A stretch of 64,000 bases of DNA from Garcia nutans (lineage: Eukaryota > Streptophyta > Magnoliopsida > Malpighiales > Euphorbiaceae): contig CANTUV010000014.1 of NCBI GenBank assembly GCA_947685225.1, forward strand, positions 1,488,001 to 1,552,000, read 5' to 3'. This document shows positions 36,701-48,500 of this stretch, piece after piece. Both the position numbers and the translations under genes were made by a program. How positions within the stretch are numbered: position 1 is the first letter of the stretch; the number at the start of each line of letters is the position of its first letter. The notes beneath the pieces are model-generated. The model made no database searches and was not told the origin of the DNA. It was given only the letters and a program-made list of their open reading frames with translations.

Positions 36701-39597
36701 GACTTTGTCCAAGTTTAATATGCGTTAATGCTAGGTTAAGCCTGATAGTGTGAAACTATTTTTCCAAAACGAGTAAAAATACTAATTTAATTTCGGTATT
36801 TTATAAGCCAACTGATTAATCTAGTCAACAAAGTCTCACGGCAACATTTGAAAATAGATGGTTTTTTTTTTGCTTATTTTATTTAATTGGTGAATGTGAA
36901 GGAGGATATGATTGTTGGGTATAATCTAAGGAATAAAAGCCGTGGTACAGAAAAATAATAATAATAAAAAAAACTTCAAATTAAAATAAGGAACCTTTGA
37001 TGATTGGTTTAATAGTTAAGTATCGGAATGGGGAGTCGTTAACAATGATACATTTCGAATTCCTTGTGATTGGTTATTTTTTAAATGTAAATGAAAACAA
37101 AATGTAGCAGGGAAGCAACGATATTTTTATTTGCTGTTTTATTAAGATCACTTTTACTTTTTTTTTTTTTAATTACTCGTTATTTTATTTATTCTAAATA
37201 ATTATCTTAATCTAACTAACTAAATAAAAAAAGAGGTACTATTCGTATGATAAAATGGACAAAAGAAATTCCCTTGCACTGATTAGTTGGTAATTTATCG
37301 AATTACTATTAAAGTGGCATTTTGTTGATCTCTAAATTTGGTTGGCGGATGTGGACATTCAAAGCCCCACTGTTCTTACTGAAGATCTTAATTGCCTGTT
37401 TTAGGAACTCAATTTACAGATGTAATTGAAAGAGAGGGGGAGAGAGAGGTTAAGATTTTATTTTATTTTTTCTATTGAGGATAGTAAGTTCATTAGTTGC
37501 TTTTTGAATTTTGATGGGTCCAAAGGACTTTATTATTATTATATTAGCTAAAGGCCTAATAAAGCCATTAGCTAAAGCGCTTTTAGAACGATAATGACAC
37601 GTTTTTGTTTTGGGTTGTTTTCATAAAATGGAACAAAATAATAATAATAAAGAATAAAAAAAAAACATAATATAAGACTACTTAATGCCCCCACAAACAG
37701 TTGTTAGTTATGCTTTACCAATTATAATAATCACTTTGTGATTCTTTGAAGGTTAAAAAAAACAAAAATTGTATGTTTATTACGTTTGAACTACTAAAAG
37801 AGTGTTGCTAATTAAAGTAGTGGAAGATGGAAAAAATTCGATGTTAATTTCAAAATTATAAAGATTTAAGATATTAATTATGATAAATTTTATGGGTAAC
37901 AGAGTAAATTTTTTATAAAATTTATAAATATCAAAAATTAAAACAAAAAAAAAATTAAAAAGCGAAACTAAGGAAAATAAAGAAAACAGAGGGCGAGAAG
38001 GAGACGCTAGAATAGCATAATGTTGGCCACTTTTGAGAGATTGATTAATAGAATTGTATTGAAAGGAAAGATAGCTCTGTTGAAATAAAATATGAATTGA
38101 AAATAAATAAATAAATAAAGAGAAACGTTCATAGTTATGTAAAATCAAGTAAAGATGAAAATGTCATTTATTATTATTAATTAGGTGAAATGGAAAATGT
38201 GCAAAAGATAAATGCGTTGAATAAGTAAAAAAAGATGGGTAAAAATGTTGCATTTGGATTTTTTTGTTGAATAAAATGGAAGAAAGACTATGTGATGTAA
38301 GCAACTTTCTCCACAAAGAAACCTATAAATCTGCACTATTACTTTCCATTATTATATATGAGAGTCATTTATTCAATAAATAACCTTTTGCTTTCAGTAA
38401 GATTTTTGCCCATTACAAAACAAAAGAGAAAAGAAAAAGTGTGTGATAAGCACAAAGCAAAAATAAATCCGAGTATCAAAATATAATACAATTCATATTT
38501 TAAAGAAAATAAATTTAAATAATTCTCATTTTTTTATGATAAAATAAATTCAAAAGATTCAGGAATTTTAGATGTAAATCGTTGGATAAAATTAAAATTT
38601 AGATATATAAGATAATATTGAATTTAATCATTTAAATAATTAAATTTAAATAAAAGATTTATGTGATCTGTTTTATGAAAAATTTTTGAGATCACGAATT
38701 GTTTCTCCAGATAAATATTTCAGTGAAATATCATTGCCAAATACTCCTTCAATTAAAAAGATTTTTTTAGGTAAACGATATCTGATTAGGGCGTTTAAAC
38801 TTGTAATTATAATAACGTTTAAAATGAAAACAATTTCAGTAATGTTTGGTAAAATTAGCTTTCGTTACCAAACCTCAAAAATTGAGATGTCAAATTTGGC
38901 TGAGGTCTGAGAATAATATATATGATGAAGTGAATACTATGAAATATTATCAGTCAAATGTGAAAAGTCTCCCCGTAAATAAGGGAACAACAAAACAGCA
39001 AAATTTGGTTGATGATATCGATCTTTCACCTCATCCAATGTTCTTCATTCCTTTCCTTGCAAAGCTCCTTATTCCTTGCCCTTAATTACTATATTAATTA
39101 TTGTTATTAATTAAAATGGGATTAATTTTGATTATGATTTGTTATCTATGCCAATTCTTTGATACATAATAATTATTATTATATGTCAAAATCATCTTAA
39201 TGTTTTTGAAAACCTTTAGTGGTGCCAGTTTCAATGTTTACTCAATCCACTCAATTTCCATTCTCCATTTTCTTCATCATTATATGCTTTTCTAATTTAT
39301 TTTTTTTGATAGATTTTCTAATTTATTTTTAGATATTCATTTTCATTTTTCTCACTCTAACCTTATGTATACACACACACACACACACGTAATGGTTGTC
39401 TAAGAAGAAATCCATTAGAACTTGTCAAATGCACAAAGAAATATAGCCTCGAAATGGGCCAAAAGAGACTTAGAGCTCTTCACTTCACTATACATGATAT
39501 GCACATATTCATTTGTAATGCATATTCATCTTTTTAATTTTCTCTTGCACTTCTCATTCCACCAATAAAAAATTTAATTAGATAGATAATATTTTTA
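36700..39597. other. AT-rich intergenic DNA, no recognised gene
   Basis: A weak tRNA-derived SINE-like segment lies at about 36990-37070 (tggtttaatagttaagtatc, then atttcgaattcc). A frame at 38846-39085 has mixed composition but no recognised domain. A CA run lies at 39369-39388. Confidence 0.5.
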
Positions 39598-39731
39598 CGG
39601 GGGTTTTATAAAAATGCCATAAAAAAATTAAATTTATCATATTTTTAAAAATATATTTGAATTTACAAGAATTTATTATTAATTTATAAAAATATCATAT
39701 TTACATATTTTATTGAATTTATTATGAGTTT
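39598..39731. repeat. AT-rich dispersed repeat, left part, interrupted by Copia element
   Basis: The words 'tttataaaaatgccataaaa', 'aatttacaagaatttatta' and 'aatttattatgagt' place this with the AT-rich family also seen at 14.5 kb. The other part continues at 44930-45060 on the far side of the Copia element, so the Copia inserted into this older repeat. Confidence 0.5.
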
Positions 39732-40190
39732 TGTTAATGTGTTTTGAATTTATTTGGTCAAAATTGATATTTTTTTTAATTTTAAGCCAACTCTTGTTGA
39801 TAATTTTTTAATCAATTAAATTGCTTCGGGATGAAGCAAAAATCACCCACTTATTTTTGCTCGAATTCCCACACGTATATAAATAGATAAATGCCACTTA
39901 TTTGGTGATGCAGTGAGTTAAGAAAAACTCTTTAGTGATATTTATTTTTTATATTATTTTCAGAGCTCCTAAATTAAGCGAGTGCAGTGGGTGTGATTGA
40001 GTTTGGTGTTGTGAGAGTTATTTCTCCAAATTTATATCACTTTCAGTTTATTAGTGAATTTTATTCTCTCATTTGCTTATGAATGTAGACTAACACTAAA
40101 CCAAGTAAATTTATATCTTCTTATTTATCTTTTTATTATTTTTTCTCATTTTTCAGACAAATATTTTATTTCTATATTTAATTATAATAA
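39732..40190 (+). repeat. 5' LTR of Copia element
   Basis: Shares its start, the gatgaagcaaaaat block, gagttaagaaaaactct and the final atattttatttc part with the 3' LTR, but lacks a central segment. A TATA-like tatataaatag at about 39876 fits an LTR promoter. Confidence 0.85.
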
Positions 40191-40231
40191 ACTAATATTG
40201 AAGCTTTGCTAATATTTATTTGAGATTAGTT

Positions 40232-40890
40232 ATGGTAAAAATGAAATTTGATATTGAGAAATTTGAGTGTAATATGAGTTTTGCTATATGACAAGTCAAG
40301 ATGAAAGCAATTTTAATACAAAACGGTTTGCATAAGGCATTATTGGATAAGGATAAGTTGCCTACTACGATGGATGAAGATAAAAAGGCAGAGATTGATG
40401 AGAATGCCCTGTATGCAATTTAACTATATTTGTCTAATGAAGTTTTGTGTGAAGTTCTTGATTATAAGACATCTAATGATTTATGGGACAAGTTTTTAGT
40501 CTTTATATATCACAAAGAATCTCATCACTAAGTTGATTGCCAAGCACCGTTTATATACCCTCTCTATGGTGAAAGATATATTTACCAAATCTCATATTAA
40601 TAAGTTCTCCTCTATTTTTTTGGACTTGGCGAATATAGAGATTAAGTATGAACATAAAGATCAGGCTCTTATGTTACTTCGTTCACTACCTCTACTATAT
40701 AAGAACTTTAGAGAAATATTGATTTATAGTAACAAGTCTCTAAAGTTGGAGGACGTAAAAATATCTTTATATTTTAAAGAGGTCTTTAACAAAGAACTCT
40801 CCATTAGCCATTTTGATGGTCCAACAGAGGGTTTGGTTGTTAGAAGAAGGTCCTCTACAAGGGAGCCTAGCAGTGGTAATCGATTGAAAT
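40232..40890 (+). pseudogene. Copia gag (UBN2-type) remnant
   Basis: The reading starts at the ATG 40232 and continues through IAKHRLYTLSMVKD, LRSLPLLYKNFRE and SNKSLKLEDVK, the core of the plant Copia gag (UBN2 family), which forms the retrotransposon particle. A stop TGA at 40289-40291, another at about 40423 and a frame change near 40520 break it. The same region at 63.6-64.0 kb is better preserved and confirms the reading. Confidence 0.85.
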
Positions 40891-40904
40891 AAAAATCAAA
40901 GATG

Positions 40905-43900
40905 AAAAATAGTCATCTAACTTATAATTATTGTAAGAAGAAAGAGCATATTAAAACTGAGTGTTTCAAGTTTCAAAACAAAATTAAAGAAAGGAATCAA
41001 AAAGTTAAGAAACTCATCGAAGCCAGTGTTGTTTAGGATGATGTTAAAGTCAATGATATCTATGTTGTGACCGAAGATGGTGCCAAATTCAAACAACGGT
41101 GAATTTTAGATTATGCTTGCTCATTTCATATATGCTTCCATAGAGATTGGTTTTCCTCGAATGAACCAATTGACCAAGGAGTTATTTTGATGGGCAGTGA
41201 TCATCCTCATAAAGTTGCCAGAATTGGTAGAATCAAAATAAGGATGTATGATGACGTGATCAGAATATTGATTGATGTTCGGTATATTCTTGATATAAGA
41301 AAGAATCCCATCTCCTTATTTGATTTGGATAATCTTGGGTGCATATTTTTTTTAATGAATGTAGAGTTTTAAAAGTTCTGAAGGGTACTCTTGTTGTGAT
41401 GAAAGCCAACCTAATTGGTAAATTATATGAATTGTAAGGATCTACTGTCATGGGATCGACTATAGTTTCTTCTTCTTTGCTAGATTCAAATGCGACAAAG
41501 TTGTGGTATATGAGGCTAGGACACATGAGTGAGAAATGCTTAAAAATATTGAGTAAAATGGGTCTTCTTGATGGCCAAAGTACATCAAAATTGGAGTTTT
41601 GTAAACATTGTATTTTTTACAATCACAAAAGATTCAACTTTAGTATAGAAGTTCACATAACTAAAGATTCTTTGGATTATATTCATTCAGATCTTTGGGG
41701 TCTAGCATGTACTCTTCTCAAAAGGTGGTGCTTGTTATATGCTTACCTTTATTGATAACTGCACAAGAAAGGTGTAGATTTACTTTTTGAAGCAGAAAAA
41801 TGAGGCCATTGTTACTTTTAAGCAATGAAAGATTTTGGTAGAAAAGCAAATAGGGAAGAAAGTGAAGCGTCTTCACACTGACAATATGTTATAAATTTTG
41901 CAAAAATGAGGGTACTGTGAGACATCTTACAGTTAGAGGAACTCCATAACAAAATAATGTAGCCAAGCGCATAAACAAAACTCTATTAGAGAATGTTTGA
42001 TGCATAAGATTTTTGGGTAGAAGTAGCTTTTACAGCTTATTATTTGATGAATCATTCTCTATATGCATCAATTGAATGCAAGACTCTAGAAAAGGTATGA
42101 TCTGATATGCCTGCTAATTATTATGATGTTACTAGTATTTGATTGCTCTATTTATATTCATTTTAATGATGAAAAACTTAAACCTAGATCTAAAAATGAC
42201 ATATTTATTGGTTACCCATTTAGTATAAAAAAAATATAGAGTTTAGCGTCTTAATCCAAAATCACCTAAAGTTATTGTTAATAAAAATATTATATTTGAT
42301 GAGTCTATCATATTCCATTAAGGAAAAGAGTATTATTTCTTCTGACATAGTCGTACAGAATTCATAAAAGCAAGTGGAGGTTGAGATTGAGGTGGAGAAG
42401 ACATCTTTACAAATAAATTTTATTCAAAGCCTAGTTCGGTTATCCACTTCTACAGAAGTAGAAGAGAAGCAATATTCCATTACTAGAAGTAAGCCACAAA
42501 AGAGAAAAGAATGCCTCAAAGATTAGCATTTTATGTTACTTTTGTATATGTTGGTGCATAAGAAATTAAAGGAACTAATGAACCTTCCACATTATTTTTA
42601 GAAGTCATTTCTTGTGATGATTCTGCTAAGTGGTTAATTTTGATGCAAAAGGAGGTGAAATCTCTTCATAAAAATAAAACTTGGGATATAGTGAAACGGC
42701 TTAAAGACAGGAACATTATTGGTTGCAAATGTGACTTTAAGAAAAAAAGATGGCATTTCAGGTATTGATGAAACTAGGTATAAGGCACGGTTGGTTGCTA
42801 AGGGTTATAGTCAGGTAGATTGAGTTAACTTTGATGATATTTTCTCTCATGTCGTTAAATATAGCTCTATTTGTATTTTACTTGTTTTAGTTGCAATGCA
42901 TGGTTTAGAATTGGAACAACTGGATGTTAAGACTGTTTTCTTGCATGGTGAACTTAAAGAGAAAATTTACACAAAACAATATGAGAGTTTTGAGATTGAA
43001 GGAAAGAAAGACCATGTTTGCTTATTGAAGAAATCATTATATGGTTTGAAGCAGTCCCCTCGACAGTGGTATAAGATATTTGATTCCATTATGGTTGGTC
43101 ATGGTTATTCGAGGAGCCAGTATGATAATTATGTGTATTCTAGAAATATTGGTAATGACTCATTTATTTATTTATTTATTGCTTTATGTTAATAATATGC
43201 TTATTGTTACCGAGGATATGTTAAATATCAACAGGTTAAAAGAAGACTTAAGTGGTGAATTTAAGATGAAAGATTTGGGATCAGCTAAGAAGATTCTTAG
43301 TATAGAAATTCAAAGGGATGGATCTTTAGACAAACTTTATTTTACTTGTAGGAGTTTTGTTAAAAAGGTTTTGGACCGTTTTAGGATGAATAATACTAAG
43401 CCTACAAGTACTCGACTTGCTACTCATTTTAGGCTTTAGTAGCTTTGTCACCATAATCTAAGAAAGATATTGAGTATATGTAACATGTTTCTTACTCTAA
43501 AGTTATTCATAATATTATGTATGCTATGATTTGTATCCATCTAGATATTGCACACACTGATAGTATAGTTAGTCGATATATGGCTAATTCGGATAATGAG
43601 CACTGACAAGCTGTGAAATGGATATTAAGATATTTGAGGGGCACTACTAAAAATTGTTTGGAATTTAAAAAAGGTAAGGGAATTGTAGTTGATTATGTTG
43701 ATTCATATTATGCAGAAGATTTTAATAGAAGAAGATCCATTATTAGTTATGTGTTTACCCTTGGTGATTGTGCTATTAATTGGAAAGCAACTTTGCAGCC
43801 TACATTGGCATTATATACCACAGAAACCCAGTACATATCAATTGTTGAAGCTGTAAAAAAAGTTATATGGCTAACAGGTTTATTTGGTGAGCTCAGCAAG

Positions 43901-44140
43901 AATTTGTAGGTGACTTTTGTCCATTGTAATAGTGTGAGAGCTATTCACTTGAAAAAATATCAGATGTTCTATGAAATGACGAAGCACATCGACGTGAAGT
44001 ATTATTTTGTCCGAGATATTTTCTCCCAAGAAAATATCATTTCAAGAAGATAAGTACTGCGCATAATCTCGCTGATATAATGACTAAGCCTCTTTTAGTG
44101 AATAAGTTCAAGCATTGCTTCGACTTAATTGGTATTTAAG
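40905..44140 (+). pseudogene. Copia pol remnant: protease, integrase, reverse transcriptase, RNase H
   Basis: A zinc knuckle (about 40925-40970) has lost its first Cys (Tyr instead). The protease active-site triplet near 41110 reads Asp-Tyr-Ala. The pre-integrase segment LWYMRLGHMSEKCLK starts at about 41500, and HSDLWG marks the integrase core. The reverse transcriptase follows (about 42640-43440). Its catalytic box at 43187 reads YVNNML, where both catalytic aspartates are Asn. RNase H spans 43613-43909 and the C-terminus is recognisable to about 44140. A frameshift near 43165-43180 lies in a TTTA tetranucleotide run. Several essential residues are lost, so no product is active. Confidence 0.88.
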
Positions 44141-44229
44141 ACAGTTGAATTTATCCTAAGGGATTATTTGGAGAAGGTGGAGAGAAATCTTATAATTTGA
44201 TGCAATAAATTTACGTCAAGGTGGAAATT

Positions 44230-44929
44230 TGTTAATGTGCCTTGAATTTATTTGGTCAAAATTAGCATTTTTTTTATTAATAATTTTAAACAAACTTTTG
44301 TTGATAAGTTTAGGCTAATTTTTGTTGACAATTTGAAGTCAACTCCTGTTGACAATTTTTTTAGTCAATTCAAATAAGTTTCAAATCAAAGAATAAAGTT
44401 TGTTGAAATTGACCAAATTTTTTTGATTAAAAATAAAGTTCATTACGCAGGAATCAATCCTTAGTCTAATTATTTAATAGAAATATAAAGAAATCACAAA
44501 AAATGGTATGTTGCTGCCATTTTGAAATGATTAAAGATCACCTAAGTAATGTCTAAACCTAACAATTCAATGCAAAGATAAAGTATCTTGGAACAAAAAA
44601 TATCCATGATGAAGCAAAAATAGTCCACTTGTTTTTGCTCTAATTCCCTCGCCTATACTTATTTGGTCATGGAGTGAGTTAAGAAAAACTCTCTAGTAAA
44701 TTTTTTTTTTATATTGTTTTGAGAGGTCCTAAATTAAGTGAATGTATTGGGTTTAATTAGGCTTAGGATTGTGAGTTTTATTTCTTGTTAGTAAATTTTG
44801 ATATCTCTTTCGTCCGTGTACGTAGGCTAATACCGAACTATATAAATTTGTGTCTTATTATTTTTTTAAATTTTGTTTGTCATATTTTTTTGAAATAAAT
44901 ATTTTATTTCAATATTTAATCCTAATAAA
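44230..44929 (+). repeat. 3' LTR of Copia element
   Basis: Starts TGTTAATGTG right after the polypurine tract and ends near taatcctaata. It keeps a central segment absent from the 5' LTR. The flanking words aatttattatgagt occur just outside both LTRs. Confidence 0.85.
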
Positions 44930-45060
44930 TTTATTATGAGTATAAATTTACAAAACTTATTATAAATTTACTATTAATTTATTATGAATTTATTATAAAA
45001 TAACTAAAATACTCTTAGTAAAAATGAAAAAATTTTAGAAAAAAATAGTGTAATTTTCTT
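44930..45060. repeat. AT-rich dispersed repeat, right part
   Basis: Continues the family interrupted by the Copia: 'actattaatttattatgaa', then 'aataactaaaatactcttag', like the end of the copy at 14.7 kb. Confidence 0.5.
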
Positions 45061-45517
45061 TATTTTTAAACCCTCTTTTATATTGTTTAAGAGTCGATCA
45101 AATAACAAAGTTGAGAAGGGAACATCTCCACCCCCCACCAACACCAACTTATTTCTTCAATCAAGAGGAAAAACATAAATCGGAACTAAATCTTCCACAA
45201 ATTAAAACAGTCTCATTAAAAATGATAATGATTTTGAAAGCTTTAATGAAAAAAGCAGCTCCTCAATCTTATAATATAGAAATCTATCTTGAGGATACAT
45301 TAAAAAAATGGAAAATGAATAATACAAATATTTTGTTTGTTGGGAATTCTGTGCATCCCAAAAAATCAAAACAACATGTACAATCATCTCAGCCTCAACT
45401 GGACTGAAGAGTTTTTATAAACCAGGGCAGTTACGAATAAACCCCCTAAATATCAAAGAGGTTATAATAAAAATGAATAAATTATGTCAAAAAGAGAATC
45501 ATTATAACACTTATATA

Positions 45518-48500
45518 CTAGCTTTTACTGGTCTTAAGCTTCTTTAAAGCTTGGTCAGATTCCTCTCCACTTGAGACTCTTGGCCGTATCGTCCCTTGAT
45601 TGGTAGAGGGAACCTCATTATCCTATGCCAAAATGAAAAAAAAAAAAAGAATTAGGTGTCTATTGAGGTTACGTAATTCTGATTGAGACAAAATTTCATA
45701 TTATAATAGTAATCCAAAATTTATGTCAATAAACCTTAACAATGGAATTTGGAACAACTGGTCTTCTATTCGCTCGCTTTCCTAGCTGAACTTGCACTGA
45801 GATGCTGGCCTGTGACAAATCTACTCCAGAACTCTGTAGTGCTTGTGTTAGAGTACTCAGCAACCTGCATTATACCATATATATTATGTTATTTGATTTT
45901 TGCCGCTTAATCTAATAGTACGCTAAAATGAATGTCAGAGTTCAAAAGATGAAAGCCAGAAGATGCGTTTAGTTTTGCTTAGGTGTCAACGGCGGTGATT
46001 TCCTAAGAAGATATTGATTCTAATATTTTCAATGCTAATTAACATATAAATCACAACTTTCAGAATCCATGACGATGCAAAAGCTCAAGAAAACTAAGAG
46101 TTTAGGGCATTCACAAAATAAATTAGTGTGAAAACATAAGCTCACCTTTGAGAGTAAACACTTGAGATGTTAATGGTACCACCTTCAATGCTCAGTTCCG
46201 GTTCCTTAAGCTTATCACCAGCATCAGCTCCATCAATAGTGCATGATTTAGTATGATGTAACAGGGGTTGGGGTTGAGGTTGACTTGCAATGTTATCAGC
46301 CTCTACCACTCTGGGAGGAAGTTGAGCTACTGCACTTTTGCCAGAGTTGAAGAAGTTTGGCTGCAGCGACATAGGACATGGCATTACACTATTTGTTATT
46401 CCTGGATAGTGATCCATTGGTTTGAAGGTAGTAGCCGAAGTCATGCCAAATTCTATTGGTTTCTGTTGTGCACCTCCTGGAATGGTTGAGGAACGGGTAA
46501 TGTTTTTCTCATCTAACTTTGCAGCAAAAAGTAATGCCGGACCAGCAAGCCCACTTATTCCTTGAGATTGATCCACAAAACTTTCAGCGGGCCTATGCCC
46601 GTTTCTCTGTTTCAAATGGAGGACAGAATCAAATGCTGGCTTACAATGATAACCAGCACTAAGATTAAGTCAATCAACTTCATCCCGTACAATACAGAAA
46701 ATACAAATGAAAGCATGAAATTTTACCCATGACACCAATTTTGCAGGTTCGTGGTTCCAACCTTGGTATGACCCTTCATATTTTTGTACTTTTTCCTGTA
46801 AAAACTGAATATACTCGATTACCTGCAAAAATGTCCAGATGTCCCATCATTCAGATATTACATTAATATTGTAGACAGAAAAAAAAAACAAGTAATTACT
46901 TCTTGTACCTCTAATAGGAATGATGCCTTGTCTCTCTTTTGGTCACCATGAGGAATAAGTTCTCTCAACTTCTGAAATCTGCATGATAAAGTACAAATGT
47001 ATAATGCACATCATGCTGTTGGCAAATGCATTTATATATCGAGATAAATCGCATTAATTGCATCCAATTCAAGAAGTGCCATAATGCCAAGCACAGCCGC
47101 ATCAAGCTCACACCTATTAACTTTAGTGTACTTTTTTTTTATCTATAAGAAATAAGTAATTTATTGTACACAACATGTTAGGCAGTTAATTAGCAACAAC
47201 CGGATCAGCCAATAATGACTGCTTAAACAAAAAGAGATGGAACCTCCCTCCATAATAGGCTTCAAACTAAAGGAAATAAAAGGTAGCATATATCAAAAAC
47301 AGGAAGCGAACCTGCAGTATGTGGACTATATTTGGAGTTATATGACTTGATCATATTGTCTTTAGTTACATAATAACTTCTTATCCATCATCGAATAAAA
47401 ACAAAGTACAGATGGCTTAAAGAAAGAGATTACTAGGAATTACACAGTGGGAAGCAGTTGATACATGCCTGTCATTTATTTTGCTTCTCCTCCGTTGCTC
47501 AGTGGCAGAATGTTTCGACCGTGGCGTGTTAGCCTTCTGATCGGTGCTCTTCCCATCCACTTTTATCCTCAATTCCCCTGTAAATCCAAACAAAGGCATT
47601 GAATCAATGGCAAAGAAATGCAGCTCTAACCAAAATCCAAAACTTCTGCAGAACTATTCTATAGCAGCAGAGGCAAGCATAAAAGCACCTTCATGAACCG
47701 GCGAAGGGCTTTCTTTTTTAAGAACAAACTCTTCCTCATCGTCTAAATTATCATCCTGTGTACTACCTTTGGCTGATTTTATCATTTCCATAAAGCTCTG
47801 ACTCTTCTGCCCTGATGGCCTGTTCAAATTCATCCATTCAATCCATAAGTTGCTAGAGAGGAAAAAAGAATTGAGAAAACCAAAGTGTAAGGAAAAAGAG
47901 ACAGACTGAGAAGAAAAGAGAGAGCTGAAACTATTAGGATGGTTGTTTGTTGACGAATGTGACGGCCTTTCCGACGATGTCCATTGTCCAGCCTTCGCTG
48001 CCGCCTCTGTTAGCCGCCAAAAAATGGTTCAATTTCTATAATGACACTGGACTTTAAAAAAGAAAAAGGAAAATCGCAGTAGTATTTCAAAAGTTTTCGC
48101 CTTTTTCCCATTTAATGTATCTCGTTTCAATTTCATTCTCTTATCTTCTCTCACATTTTTAAATTGGTTCACTGTTGAAAATTGTTATTATTGGAAACAT
48201 CGCAACTATAATAGGAAGGCAGAAAACTCGATTAAATTTTCTAAAGAAAGGTCATAAAACGAGGTAGATAGTTTCTGCAGTATAAAATAAAGACTTGTTA
48301 TATTAATCATTATTATGACTCCAATTAGTTTACCAACTTGACTGATTGAATATCTTGATTTAAACACACTTTTCATATTACTATTGGATTCAGTCTCATA
48401 ATGCATAAGTTCATATTTCAAGTCCTTACAAGATTCTTTCGTCTTTAAAAATTTTTCTGTACATAGAACATAATCTTTGCATCAACAAACATCTTCGTTT

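Larger units (their letters stand above)
39732..44929 (+). mobile_element. Copia (Ty1) LTR retrotransposon, full-length but inactive
   Basis: Two LTRs starting TGTTAATGTG flank an internal region read gag, zinc knuckle, protease, integrase, reverse transcriptase, RNase H: the Copia order. A polypurine tract (aaggtggaaat) directly precedes the 3' LTR. No good primer-binding site is seen after the 5' LTR. The coding region is broken by many stops and frameshifts. The 5' LTR (459 bp) lacks about 240 bp present in the 3' LTR (700 bp). A relative lies on the minus strand at 62.3-64.0 kb. Confidence 0.9.

Noticed and set aside
38846..39085. A 79-residue frame between the RRT-like gene and the Copia
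   Set aside because: No recognised domain, and short; not supported as a gene.
47401..47599. A separate short gene made of the bHLH basic region only
   Set aside because: The frame is exon 6 of BIM1 read into the following GC-AG intron; flanking exons complete the protein.
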